DNA of 64,000 bases, taken from contig RAYE01000010.1 in NCBI GenBank assembly GCA_003612285.1, positions 1 through 64,000 of the forward strand, in the 5' to 3' direction. Origin of the DNA: a bacterium D16-51. GTDB taxonomy: Bacteria > Bacillota > Clostridia > Lachnospirales > Lachnospiraceae. Shown in pieces: positions 19,938 to 28,952 of the stretch. The notes beneath the pieces are model-generated. The model searched no databases, was not told where the DNA came from, and was given only the letters and a program-made list of their open reading frames with translations. Each line of letters starts with the position of its first letter. The stretch's first letter is position 1. The position numbers and the translations under genes were made by a program.

Positions 19938-22160
19938 TTAACTTGCTTTACGTGTTACTTTTATCTTATATTTACGGACGCTTCCACTTTCAGAAGTTAC
20001 TTTTACCGTATAAGTTGTTGTACCAACAGGAACTGTTTTTGTACCCTTGCCGCTGACAGTTGCACTAGATGCCACTGCGGCGGCATTAATCTTGATTGTG
20101 TCTACATCAGCATCCACTGTTACTTTATAAATCTTGCTCCCATCATCCCCTAAAACAAACTTGTCCGTAAATGCATGGCCTGTAACCGAAAGAGACTTCA
20201 GATAATTATTTGGATTTTCTCCGCCGGATGGCACACTGCATGGTTCCTCAGGCATACTATTGTAAACCGGGATTGAAAATACCATCGGCATCTCCCCTTT
20301 GTCTGCCCCATACGCCGTATTTGTCTTTGTCGCCTCACTGTTTGGCGCCTCAATATTTGCCATATACTGGTGGGTATAACGGTTCTTTGAAGTCACGTTA
20401 AACTTTTGCAGATACAAAGTATTCTGTCCTGCATTGATATAATTTTTCCCAATATAGGAAGCGCCTCCAACAATCGATTTATACGGTGAATCCCACGGCC
20501 TTTCGTAGGTCGAACCCGTGCTTGCCCATTTCAGGCCATTCGCAATTGCACCGCCTGCTGCCGTACTATGGTAAGCTCCAATATTATAAAAATTATAAAT
20601 GCCCTCATATCCCGCAACCTTCCCGGAAACGGAACTGCTCATCATCGTCGCACTGATTACGACCTCCTGCTTTACCCTGGAAGCAAGATGGTATGGGCTG
20701 ACCTTGGATTCTGATGCGGCACTCATAAACGCTTTAGAATATTTCATAGACTTCGATTTGCCTGCATCTGTTTTATAGGTAAATGTTTTGTCAGCCATTG
20801 GCGTATTCTGAAGAATCTTTTCAACGCCTTCCTGAGTATGGGAACCTTTTTGGTATTCCAGGCTTTCAAACTGGAAAATACCGCGTTCATCTAAGAAATT
20901 ACGTGGATCCATATAATATTTTACTGCCTGTTCTGATACAGCAACCCAGGTAGAACCATCAAATGGAATAAACTTATCTTTCTTCCAGTCATATGCCCCC
21001 TCTTCTGTAGATTTCCACGCATAAGACTTACTATTGCTAATCAGGTTCAGGCCTACCTTGCTTTCCGCCTTAATCACATCATCCCATTTAAGGCCTGTTT
21101 TATATGGCTTAAATGTCCAGTTCGGATATTTATTATGTAAATCCACCAACGCAGATAAATAGGACTCCGGGAAACCATCTTCTTTCAGTTTTTTCTTATA
21201 CTCCGAATCCGACATTTCCGGAGCCTGCGTTGGTTTCGCCGTCGGCTTTGCACTGGGCTTCGCCGTTGGTTTTGCGGTTGGTTTTGCCGTCGGCTTTGCG
21301 CTGGGCTTTACCGTTGGCTTTGGCGTTGCAGCTGCTTTTTCCTCTGTTACAATCTGTAAAAAACCAGCCTCGTCTGGAATATACCCTTTTACCGTGGCGC
21401 CATTGTAACTGAATTTTATATTAAGGTATTTTACGCCTGAAACATCTGCCTGGCTTAAAATAGTTATCTGCTTTCCCTGTTTGGCGGTAACTTTCTGGTT
21501 TTCCACTGTCAGCGCAGTCTTTTTCCCTGCTTCCTTTAGCACAGTAACCGCGGAAGCTGACTCAATCACACCTGGCAGCCCTTTTTCACACAAGAGCGTT
21601 ACATCTTTAGAAAGAAGATAACCCTTTTGTTTTTTAGAATTATAAGTAACAGAAATTTTATACCATTTCTGTTTTTTTACAACCGTTTCAGATAAAATCC
21701 TTACTTTTTTCCCTTTTGCCAGAGAAATATTTTTAGAATCTGCTTTTACGGCTGCAGCGCCTGATGACGCCTCCTGCCTTAAATCCACCGATTTTGCGGA
21801 AATATTCCCATATACTTTTGTACATACGCTGCCAGTCTGTACTTTAATATACTTGGATAAGACATAACCTTTTACTGTTTTACTGTTCTGCTTAAATTTA
21901 ACCTGATACCAGTCTCCATTTTTTTTAGTAATGGTAACTTTAGCACCGTCTGACAGCGTAACGTTTGTCCCGCCGGACTTTACCAGGGAATAGCCTGTCC
22001 CCGGCCCGGTACGCACATTTAAGTAACCGGCTACTTTGACAGTCCCAATTGCCGCTGCTTTAACATTTTTTTCCTCTGCATTCCTCAATCCAAAGAAAAA
22101 AGATACTGTACATACAAATAACAGAATGATGCATAGTACTGCTTTTTTCTTTCCTCTCAT
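19938..22160 (-). CDS. Secreted SH3-domain endo-beta-N-acetylglucosaminidase
   Basis: 740 residues. A signal peptide or anchor (about 8-36) is followed by SH3-like wall-binding domains (VAGYLNVRTGPGTGYS; two to three repeats to about 270). Then come a KPTAKPSA-type linker (about 278-312) and a glucosaminidase (GH73-like) domain (about 320-640; SRVKQEVV with a candidate catalytic Glu, IYNFYNIGAYHS). A cadherin-like beta-sandwich is at the C terminus. It should cut the glycan strands of peptidoglycan during growth or separation. The C-terminal domain is of the same class as in the cohesin protein encoded next, suggesting shared wall localisation. The gene lies 13 bp after hslO. Confidence 0.86.
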   Translation of the reverse strand: MRGKKKAVLCIILLFVCTVSFFFGLRNAEEKNVKAAAIGTVKVAGYLNVRTGPGTGYSLVKSGGTNVTLSDGAKVTITKKNGDWYQVKFKQNSKTVKGYVLSKYIKVQTGSVCTKVYGNISAKSVDLRQEASSGAAAVKADSKNISLAKGKKVRILSETVVKKQKWYKISVTYNSKKQKGYLLSKDVTLLCEKGLPGVIESASAVTVLKEAGKKTALTVENQKVTAKQGKQITILSQADVSGVKYLNIKFSYNGATVKGYIPDEAGFLQIVTEEKAAATPKPTVKPSAKPTAKPTAKPTAKPSAKPTAKPTQAPEMSDSEYKKKLKEDGFPESYLSALVDLHNKYPNWTFKPYKTGLKWDDVIKAESKVGLNLISNSKSYAWKSTEEGAYDWKKDKFIPFDGSTWVAVSEQAVKYYMDPRNFLDERGIFQFESLEYQKGSHTQEGVEKILQNTPMADKTFTYKTDAGKSKSMKYSKAFMSAASESKVSPYHLASRVKQEVVISATMMSSSVSGKVAGYEGIYNFYNIGAYHSTAAGGAIANGLKWASTGSTYERPWDSPYKSIVGGASYIGKNYINAGQNTLYLQKFNVTSKNRYTHQYMANIEAPNSEATKTNTAYGADKGEMPMVFSIPVYNSMPEEPCSVPSGGENPNNYLKSLSVTGHAFTDKFVLGDDGSKIYKVTVDADVDTIKINAAAVASSATVSGKGTKTVPVGTTTYTVKVTSESGSVRKYKIKVTRKAS
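21231..21327 (-). repeat. Tandem repeat encoding a Lys-Pro-Thr/Ser-Ala linker
   Basis: About eight imperfect copies of a 12-bp unit encode KPTAKPSA-type repeats that form an extended wall-spanning linker between the SH3 and glucosaminidase domains. Units differ by silent and Ser/Thr changes. Copy number could vary between strains by slippage. Confidence 0.85.
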
Positions 22161-22173
22161 CTTATCACGCCCC

Positions 22174-23046
22174 TTACTTTAAAAATTTCTTTAGTTCCCC
22201 GGTGGTAAAATAATAATGAGAGCCACAAAAATGGCAGTTTACTTCCACCGTTTCCCCCGTATCTATCATTTCCTGTAAATCCTTCCTTCCAATACTTGCC
22301 ACAGCAGATGCTACACGTTCTTTGGAGCAGTTACATGCATACTGCGTTGGAATCCTGTCTAAAATTTCCACATCCAGCGCCCCCATCAGATGGCGTATCA
22401 TATCCTCTGGCGTCATGCCCTGCTCCAGCAAATCTGTAACAGAGTGGACATGCTTTACGGAATCCTCAACCATATCAACCACGGAATCCTCAGCATTTGG
22501 CATCACCTGGATAATAAAACCACCTGCCTGCTTCACATGGTTTTCCTTATCTAACAGCACTCCAAGTCCTACGGAGGAAGGTACCTGTTCAGATATAGCA
22601 AAATAATATGTCAAATCCTCGGCAATCTCTCCTGACACAAGATGCGTCTGTCCATTATATGGTTCCTTCATGCCAATATCCCTGATTACATTTAAAAAGC
22701 CTGGCCCCAATGCGCCTGCCACATCAAGCTTTCCTTTGCTGTTTGGCGGCAGCAGTACCTCTGGCTGCTTCACATAACATTTCACATTTGCGCTGGAATC
22801 GGCTGTCACTGTCAGGCCGCCAATTGGCCCGCCACACTGGATTTGCAGGGTTAATATATCGTTTTCCCCTTTCATCATACTTCCCATCATACTTCCGGCA
22901 GTCAGAAGCCTTCCTGCCGCAGCCGTTGCAACCGGGCTTGTATTATGGATTTCCCTGGCCTTTTCCACTAATTCCCTTGATGTTACAGCAAATACACGAA
23001 GCTGGCGGTCTGCCGCCGTCGCCCTGATAATATAGTCCTGACTCAT
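22174..23046 (-). CDS. hslO: Redox-regulated chaperone Hsp33
   Basis: The 290-residue protein matches Hsp33: N-terminal chaperone core (ATAAAGRLLTAGSMMG, GGPIGGLTV) and a C-terminal zinc redox switch with Cys at CNCSKERV and CHFCGSHYY. Oxidation releases zinc and activates holdase activity. Start 23046 (MSQDYIIRA) has AGGAG 4-5 bases upstream. An ATG at 23058 overlaps the preceding stop as ATGA and is a possible alternative. Coupled to the upstream methyltransferase gene. Confidence 0.95.
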   Translation of the reverse strand: MSQDYIIRATAADRQLRVFAVTSRELVEKAREIHNTSPVATAAAGRLLTAGSMMGSMMKGENDILTLQIQCGGPIGGLTVTADSSANVKCYVKQPEVLLPPNSKGKLDVAGALGPGFLNVIRDIGMKEPYNGQTHLVSGEIAEDLTYYFAISEQVPSSVGLGVLLDKENHVKQAGGFIIQVMPNAEDSVVDMVEDSVKHVHSVTDLLEQGMTPEDMIRHLMGALDVEILDRIPTQYACNCSKERVASAVASIGRKDLQEMIDTGETVEVNCHFCGSHYYFTTGELKKFLK

Positions 23047-23054
23047 AACTCTCC

Positions 23055-23840
23055 TCATTTCCTCACCACAAAATACACCCGTTCGCTTTCCTGTGCCGGT
23101 GTATTCCTGGTAAATGCATCATATATTTTTAAACAGGAAAGCCCTTCTTTTTCAAGGCATTCCCTGACTTCCTCCAATTCATAAGCACGCTGCCTGTGAA
23201 GCTCGTCCGTCCTTACAAACAAATCGCCCTCTGCTTCCACAGCTTCGTATACAGTCAGCAGATATTCATTTATCTTTTCTTTTTCATCATAAACATTATC
23301 CCATATATAACTGGCATTTTCACGGTTATCCGCAAGTGTCCTGCTGCCTAAGACCTGCCTGTAAAAATAATCTGTCTTCAAATCAAAAATAAAAATACCG
23401 CCATCCTCAAGATAAAGCGATACCTGATGGAATACATCCCTTAAATCCTCTTTGCTGCAAATATAATTCATCCCATCACAAATGCAAAACATTGCCGCAA
23501 CCTGCCTATGCAATTCAAATCTCCTCATATCCTGATGGAGAAGAAGCACTTCCTTTGTACACTTCTCCCTTGCAGCCATTAACATCTCCTCAGAAAAATC
23601 CAGCCCAATCACCTCATAGCCTGCCTTGCTAAACCGCCTGGCCATCTCCCCAGTCCCACATGCCAGTTCTGCAACAGTCCCGCTATTTATTCCATACTCC
23701 CTGAAAAGCCCCTGCAAATACTCAAACCATTCATCATATGGTATATCATCCATAAACAAATCATATACCCTGGCAAATCCACCATATATTTCTGTCTCTT
23801 CCCCTAACATAATCCCATCATTTTCTGCCAGTTCCTGCAT
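23055..23840 (-). CDS. Class I SAM-dependent methyltransferase
   Basis: 261 residues with the SAM-binding loop VAELACGTGEMARRF (motif I, about 56-70), the acidic motif II residue in VIGLDFSEEML and a motif V-like GGIFIFDL. The C-terminal part is the extended beta-region typical of the Methyltransf_25-type family next to hslO in clostridia. The substrate is unknown. It overlaps or abuts hslO and is probably cotranscribed with it and the two wall proteins downstream. Confidence 0.85.
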   Translation of the reverse strand: MQELAENDGIMLGEETEIYGGFARVYDLFMDDIPYDEWFEYLQGLFREYGINSGTVAELACGTGEMARRFSKAGYEVIGLDFSEEMLMAAREKCTKEVLLLHQDMRRFELHRQVAAMFCICDGMNYICSKEDLRDVFHQVSLYLEDGGIFIFDLKTDYFYRQVLGSRTLADNRENASYIWDNVYDEKEKINEYLLTVYEAVEAEGDLFVRTDELHRQRAYELEEVRECLEKEGLSCLKIYDAFTRNTPAQESERVYFVVRK

Positions 23841-23954
23841 CCTTTTCCCCCTTCACGGCTTCTCAGACATCTTTGAAAAACTGTCCGGCATAAATTGATA
23901 TGAAATTTGCTTACAGTTCCTTATGGTAACATAAAATCTGTCTGAAAACAATAT

Positions 23955-23992
23955 GGCTGTGCCTGGACAGATAGATATCTTTCAGCACAGCC
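23955..23992 (-). terminator. Possible terminator of the chemoreceptor gene
   Basis: GGCTGTGC / GCACAGCC (8 bp) around a 22-base loop, followed on the minus strand by ATATTGTTTTC. It lies about 45 bp past the chemoreceptor stop. The T-tract is interrupted. Confidence 0.45.
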
Positions 23993-24034
23993 AACCATAC
24001 ATTTTTCCAGCCTTATCTCAAAAGCTGCTTACTT

Positions 24035-25840
24035 TTATACCTGGAATTTCCCGATTTCTTTCATTAAATCATCATTTAATGTAACCAATTCTGTCAGGTC
24101 ATCCACGCTTCCATCAATATTAGCATTCAACATGTTCATATTTGCACTTGTCTCCTGTGCGCCTGCAGCGCTTTGCTCAATTACGCTTGCAAGGCTGTTC
24201 ACGCTGTCAGAAACTGCTTTCTTTAAGTCTTCCAGCTTATTTGTCTGTATATCAATATTCCCGGAAACTTCTTCCACAGACCTAATTTCCTCATAAAGGC
24301 TTTCAAAGGCTGTCTTCGTTTCCTTTAAACGGTTCATCTGCTCCTGTACATTTGATGAAACGTCCTGCATCCTGTCAACGGACAAGTCAGAATTTGAAAT
24401 TAAAAGAGAAACCACTTCCCCTATTTCCGAAGCGCTCTTATTGCTTTCATCCGCCAGCTTCCTGATTTCCTCCGCTACAACAGCAAAGCCTTTTCCCTGC
24501 TCTCCTGCCCTTGCCGCTTCAATGCTTGCATTCAGGGACAACAAGCTTGTTTGCTCTGCTATGCTGGTAATCACAGCAATCGCCTGCTGGATGTTCCCTA
24601 CTGACTCGTTTGTCTTTTGTGTCTGCTCATTGACAAATGTAACTGCATGGTTTGTTTTTTCCGAAATCGAAGAAAGCAGTTCAATATTTTTTACTGCATT
24701 GTCAGAATAATCCATCATGGAAGTAATTGCCGTCTCCAGCCGTGATACAGCATCCTTTTCCATATCTATTACACGTTCCAGGTCTTTTACCCGATTGCTG
24801 ACAACCTCCGTATCAGACGCCTGGCTTGTCGCCCCCTCTGCAATTTCACTGACTGCCCTGTTAACGCTTCCTATATTTTGGGCAACATTTTCAAAATGAT
24901 CGCTAAAGCTTTGGCTGTCCGCCTGAAGTTTTTGGGCAAGGGAACTGATTCCGCCGACCAATGTACTCAGGGAAGCGCGCACTGTCTCCATAGAAGATGC
25001 CATTTTGCCGATTTCATCTTTCCGTTTTATATACCGTGGGTTTACTTTAAACCGCAAATCTCCATTTGCTATCTGCCCTAAATCCCGCTCCATTGCAATA
25101 ATCGGAAGCGCAATCCTGTTTCCCACCAATATGGCGACTACAATTGCCACTGCCAAAATAACAAGAGAAAGAATCACAAGATTTCTAATCATAGAGTGAA
25201 ATGTATCCTGAATCCCCTCGCCTGTTTTATCAATCTCCTTCTGCATGTCATCTATGTAATTACCTGTTGCGACCGCCCAGCCCCATGGCTCAAACGCTTC
25301 TGCATAAGCAAGCTTTGGAGCAACTGTTTTGCCATCCGATTTTGTAAAATAAAATTGGTTGTATGCGCCGCCGCTTTCTGCTGCTTTCACAATCTCCTGG
25401 GTAATCATGACTCCATTCTGGTCTTCCATATCCCTCCGGTTCGTCCCCTCCTGTTCCGGCAGAATCGGATGCATCACCAATACGTAGTCCATCCCGTCAA
25501 TCCAGACATATCCGCTGTCATCATCACGGTAACGCATAGAACGGATAGCTTCCTTTGCTGCATTCTTTGCTTCTTCCTCTGTTGCAAACTTCCCTGCCTT
25601 AAACTGGTCGTAATACCCCTGGATTATGGCAATCGCTGACTGTACCTGGGATTTGATTTCCAATTCGTAACCATTATTCATTGCTTCTTCATATTTCCCT
25701 GTACTTGTCTCTGCAAGTTTAAGTGTCTGCCCTCCGGAAAACACCAAATACACAGAAGCAATCACAATAACAATAACCGCAATGCACCCTATTACCATGA
25801 GCCGCAGCCCATGAACGCTTTTTCTTGCTTTTTTTTCCAT
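24035..25840 (-). CDS. Cache-domain methyl-accepting chemotaxis protein
   Basis: 601 residues. A first membrane helix (about 13-34) is followed by an extracytoplasmic single Cache_2 domain (about 50-205; [35 protein letters not shown]). A second helix (about 218-240), a HAMP domain and the long cytoplasmic coiled coil follow. Its hairpin tip contains [20 protein letters not shown]. It signals to CheA/CheW. Cache_2 domains often bind small carboxylates or amino compounds; the ligand here is unknown. There is no CheR-binding pentapeptide at the C terminus. Monocistronic, with no che genes in the window. Confidence 0.93.
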   Translation of the reverse strand: MEKKARKSVHGLRLMVIGCIAVIVIVIASVYLVFSGGQTLKLAETSTGKYEEAMNNGYELEIKSQVQSAIAIIQGYYDQFKAGKFATEEEAKNAAKEAIRSMRYRDDDSGYVWIDGMDYVLVMHPILPEQEGTNRRDMEDQNGVMITQEIVKAAESGGAYNQFYFTKSDGKTVAPKLAYAEAFEPWGWAVATGNYIDDMQKEIDKTGEGIQDTFHSMIRNLVILSLVILAVAIVVAILVGNRIALPIIAMERDLGQIANGDLRFKVNPRYIKRKDEIGKMASSMETVRASLSTLVGGISSLAQKLQADSQSFSDHFENVAQNIGSVNRAVSEIAEGATSQASDTEVVSNRVKDLERVIDMEKDAVSRLETAITSMMDYSDNAVKNIELLSSISEKTNHAVTFVNEQTQKTNESVGNIQQAIAVITSIAEQTSLLSLNASIEAARAGEQGKGFAVVAEEIRKLADESNKSASEIGEVVSLLISNSDLSVDRMQDVSSNVQEQMNRLKETKTAFESLYEEIRSVEEVSGNIDIQTNKLEDLKKAVSDSVNSLASVIEQSAAGAQETSANMNMLNANIDGSVDDLTELVTLNDDLMKEIGKFQV

Positions 25841-25964
25841 TTTTACATCCCTTCTTCTACTTCTACTTTTACTTTTCTCTTAACCACTTGTAAATAACGC
25901 CTATCCCCCTTTCTTAAAACATGTTAAAGAATTGTCACTATACTATAGCAGCCAACAATATATT

Positions 25965-26098
25965 TATAGTAAACGAAAAAAACGCTTGCGTTTTGTTTCG
26001 TTTACAGCGCCGGATACACGCTGCAAAGCAGCATACTCCCTATGTGTATCCGTGCGCATCCATTATAGTTAACGCATGTATTTTATGCGTTTACTATA
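25965..26098. repeat. Triple-hairpin intergenic element
   Basis: Three consecutive hairpins fill the gap between the diguanylate cyclase stop and the chemoreceptor promoter region. Hairpin 1 is GTAAACGAAA... / ...GCGTTTTGTTTCGTTTAC (25969-26005). Hairpin 2 is GGATACAC-GCTGC aaa GCAGC-GTGTATCC (26012-26051). Hairpin 3 is TATAGTTAACGCAT / ATGCGTTTACTATA (26064-26098). The outermost TATAGTAAACG (25965) also complements CGTTTACTATA at the far end, so the whole element can close as one cruciform. Confidence 0.75.
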
Positions 26099-26115
26099 TC
26101 TGTCTTTAACAGTCT

Positions 26116-28029
26116 TTATCTTCTCCTTGAATGGTAACGGACTTTGTCTTCATACATCCTTTCATCCGCTATTTTTATAAATTCATCCAGCGTAAGCCCT
26201 TCATCAGGAACTGCTGATATGCAGCCTATGCTGGCACCTATCTGATATGGCTTTCCTGAATGTGCATTAAAATCCGAAAGATACCTGGCAATCTCTTTCT
26301 GGAATCTCTCTGTCTCTTCCTCTGTTACAACCTGTCCTGCAACAACAAATTCGTCACCGCCAAAGCGTGCGCAGGTGTATCTGCCACTGGAAACTTCATT
26401 TAAAGCCCTGCCAACCGTTGAAATTGCCAAATCCCCATCAGCATGCCCATAGGTATCATTAATTGGCTTTAACCCATTTAAATCGACAGACGCAACCATT
26501 AATAAACTGCCTTTTTCAACACATTCTTCATATACGCCTCCCAGCCTTTGGTAAAATCCACGCCTGTTATAAAGCCCTGTCATCGGATCGTGGACATATT
26601 TATTTTCCAGGCTGTTAATAATTGCCTGCTGCTTCTGGTGTATCCTTGTAGTCTCCAGGGCGTTGCTAATATTCATAAAAAACTGGTAAGTATATGTCAT
26701 CCGCATCTTTTCCGGCCGGTACACAAGTGCTACATAGCCAATTGTCTGCTCTAAGACATGCAGCGGCAAAAACATCACATTATTTTCTATCTCTAGTATT
26801 TCATCTAATTTGGGAACCAGGCTCTCTGTCGGAAAATCAGTAATGCCAATCCATTCCCCATCAATCTGCGCCAGCATCACATCCATCGTATCCGAATACC
26901 GTATCCTCTTATACCCGGATTCTTCAATAATATCAGCCAGAACTTCCTTTTTGGTCAGAAAATTGTCTATAATACAAAGCCAGAATGTATCTGCACAAAA
27001 ATTTTCAGCATATTTTTTCAGGTTGTCAAAAACCCCCTGAAAAGAATCATTATCTATTAAATCAGCCGTCATATCAATCTGGTCCCGGTTGAACCGGCTG
27101 TAATCTTCCATCTTTTCATACAGCTTCCGGATCAGGGAACTATACATCCTGGTTCCATCCCATTCACAGCCACAGGAACGCCCCTGGACAAACACCGACT
27201 CCACCCATAACTGTTTTTCTACATCTTCCCCACGGAAACATCTCTGCAAAACCTGGAACGCAAGCAGCGCCGCCTTTGGATAATCATGTTTGGCCGTTGT
27301 AATCCTTGGCAGATGCTCCAATGCTTCCGGTATCCCGTCAAATCCTGTGACTGCCACATCTTCTGGTATCCTGTATCCCGCTTTGGCCAGATACCGACAG
27401 GCAGCAACTGCCATAGAATCATTTGCACAGACAATCGCCTCTGGAAATGGAAGGTCACTTTCCAGAAATTCATCAATTACCAGTTTTGTAGGCACAGCCC
27501 AAAAACCGCCATAGCCAATACGCCCTTCCTCCACCGGAATCCCGTTGCGCTCCAAAACGGCCTTATAGGACTCCAGCCGCTCATCTGAAAACCTGTTCCC
27601 CGGAAGCCCTGCAATAAAATTAATCCGCCTGTAATGATGCTTTTCTATCAGGTGCGTTATAATCTGCTCCATCGCACTCTCATAACGGAAATTAATATTG
27701 TAGCATCCTTCTATATAGTGGTCAATTGTCACTACCGGAATACAAAGCGACGCTGCTTTTTCTACGATTTCATTACGTACTCCTTCATTCTTCAATGTCT
27801 CCGAAAGTAAAACAATGCCATCCAACAGGTCGTAATTCATTAGATGAAATATATTGCTCTCCCCAATGTCATGTTTTTCATAATAATAAAGCGAACTAAA
27901 GGAATTAAAAAACAAAAGCTTAAACCCGAAAGTATCGGCAAGGGAATGAAATGCTTCCAGAAGTATGTCATTATAATCTTCATCAATCCCTGCTGAACAA
28001 ATTGCTACATATTTTATCCCCTCATCCAT
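26116..28029 (-). CDS. Cytoplasmic LacI-type-sensor diguanylate cyclase
   Basis: 637 residues. The N-terminal half (about 1-300; YVAICSAGIDEDYNDILLEA, AIVCANDSMAVAACRYL, VAVTGFDG) is a periplasmic-binding-protein-like sugar-sensor domain as in LacI regulators, but without the HTH. A helical/GAF-like linker and a GGDEF domain (about 470-637) with intact RFGGDEFVV follow. The position expected for the RxxD inhibitory site reads RYTC, so product inhibition is probably absent. No signal peptide or membrane helix is seen, so it would sense a cytoplasmic ligand and make cyclic-di-GMP. Start 28029 is chosen for AGGAG at 9 bases. A TTG at 28080 would lie about 11 nt from the inferred transcript start. 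Confidence 0.86.
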   Translation of the reverse strand: MDEGIKYVAICSAGIDEDYNDILLEAFHSLADTFGFKLLFFNSFSSLYYYEKHDIGESNIFHLMNYDLLDGIVLLSETLKNEGVRNEIVEKAASLCIPVVTIDHYIEGCYNINFRYESAMEQIITHLIEKHHYRRINFIAGLPGNRFSDERLESYKAVLERNGIPVEEGRIGYGGFWAVPTKLVIDEFLESDLPFPEAIVCANDSMAVAACRYLAKAGYRIPEDVAVTGFDGIPEALEHLPRITTAKHDYPKAALLAFQVLQRCFRGEDVEKQLWVESVFVQGRSCGCEWDGTRMYSSLIRKLYEKMEDYSRFNRDQIDMTADLIDNDSFQGVFDNLKKYAENFCADTFWLCIIDNFLTKKEVLADIIEESGYKRIRYSDTMDVMLAQIDGEWIGITDFPTESLVPKLDEILEIENNVMFLPLHVLEQTIGYVALVYRPEKMRMTYTYQFFMNISNALETTRIHQKQQAIINSLENKYVHDPMTGLYNRRGFYQRLGGVYEECVEKGSLLMVASVDLNGLKPINDTYGHADGDLAISTVGRALNEVSSGRYTCARFGGDEFVVAGQVVTEEETERFQKEIARYLSDFNAHSGKPYQIGASIGCISAVPDEGLTLDEFIKIADERMYEDKVRYHSRRR

Positions 28030-28097
28030 CCATTCCTTCTCCTTTGCTATCATTCCTGCGCGCAGCTTCTGTCCGTCCAACCAAATCTATTACTAAC

Positions 28098-28126
28098 AGT
28101 ATACTTTATATCCGTATCTTCTTCAA
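28098..28126 (-). promoter_or_regulatory. Promoter of the diguanylate cyclase gene
   Basis: On the minus strand TTGAAG (28126-28121), a 17-bp spacer and TATACT (28103-28098), about 70 bp before the chosen start codon. Confidence 0.55.
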
Positions 28127-28233
28127 GGAAAACTTTTTCTCCCTGTCAAATGCAGCCTCAAAGGGTTACTTTAGAATTGCCTTGCTTTTTAAGTTTTCAG
28201 CAGATGCGCATGCACGGAGAACTGCCCGAACAG

Positions 28234-28272
28234 AAAACAGCAGGGCGCCGTAAGGCGCCCTGCTGTTTTTTT
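28234..28272. terminator. Strong bidirectional terminator
   Basis: AACAGCAGGGCGCC gtaa GGCGCCCTGCTGTT forms a perfect stem flanked by A-run and T-run. It lies just after the stop of the ABC ATPase gene and ends that operon, and blocks read-through in both directions. Confidence 0.92.
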
Positions 28273-28283
28273 GCTGCTATTCT

Positions 28284-28952
28284 CTACCCCACCACGCCAT
28301 CAGCAATCCGCAGGATGCGGTCGGCATAATCTGCCATTTGCTGGTCATGCGTCACCATTACTATCGTCTGATGATATTGTTCGGAAGCCTTCGCTAAAAG
28401 TTCTGCTACATTTTTTGCATTCTCCCCATCCAGGTTGCCGCTTGGCTCATCTGCAAAAATAACTTCCGGTTTTGTCACTAAAGCCCTGGCAATAGACACC
28501 CTCTGCTGCTCCCCTCCAGACATTTCCTGGCTGAACTTCTTTTCACATTCCTCAATCCCCAGGGTCTCTAAAAGCCCAAGAATTTCTTCCCTGCTTTCCC
28601 GCCTTCCGTCAATCCGCAGCGGCAGGGCAATATTTTCATACGAAGTAAATTCTGGCATCAGATTATAATCCTGATACACATACCCAAGACTCCTCCTTCT
28701 AAAAACCGCCTTTTCTTTCTCCCGCATCCCCACAATATTTTTCCCGCTAATCCACACTTCCCCTGCATCCGGCTCATCCAGGCCTGCTAAGATATGCAGC
28801 AAGGTAGACTTTCCAGAACCGCTCTTTCCTACCACTGCCACAAACTCCCCTTTTTTTATAGAAATATCGCATTCTTTCAATGCAGGCACGTCAATTAACC
28901 CATTTGAATAAGTTCTTGTAACCCCCCTGGCCTCTAAAATCATCTTTTCCAT
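28284..28952 (-). CDS. MacB/LolD/BceA-type ABC transporter ATPase
   Basis: 222 residues, the usual length of FtsX-permease partner ATPases. Walker A GKSGSGKST, Q-loop VYQDYNLMP, signature MSGGEQQRVSIARAL, Walker B VIFADEPSGNLD and the H-loop MVTHDQQ are all intact. It powers the permease encoded immediately upstream (start abuts that stop). Last gene of a regulator-kinase-permease-ATPase operon of the kind used for antimicrobial-peptide sensing and resistance or envelope remodelling. GGAGG lies 7 bases before the ATG. Confidence 0.92.
   Translation of the reverse strand: MEKMILEARGVTRTYSNGLIDVPALKECDISIKKGEFVAVVGKSGSGKSTLLHILAGLDEPDAGEVWISGKNIVGMREKEKAVFRRRSLGYVYQDYNLMPEFTSYENIALPLRIDGRRESREEILGLLETLGIEECEKKFSQEMSGGEQQRVSIARALVTKPEVIFADEPSGNLDGENAKNVAELLAKASEQYHQTIVMVTHDQQMADYADRILRIADGVVG

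Noticed and set aside
21231-21327. Short regular repeats considered as a CRISPR array
   Set aside because: The 12-bp units are contiguous without spacers and encode an in-frame Lys-Pro-Thr-Ala linker within the glucosaminidase gene.
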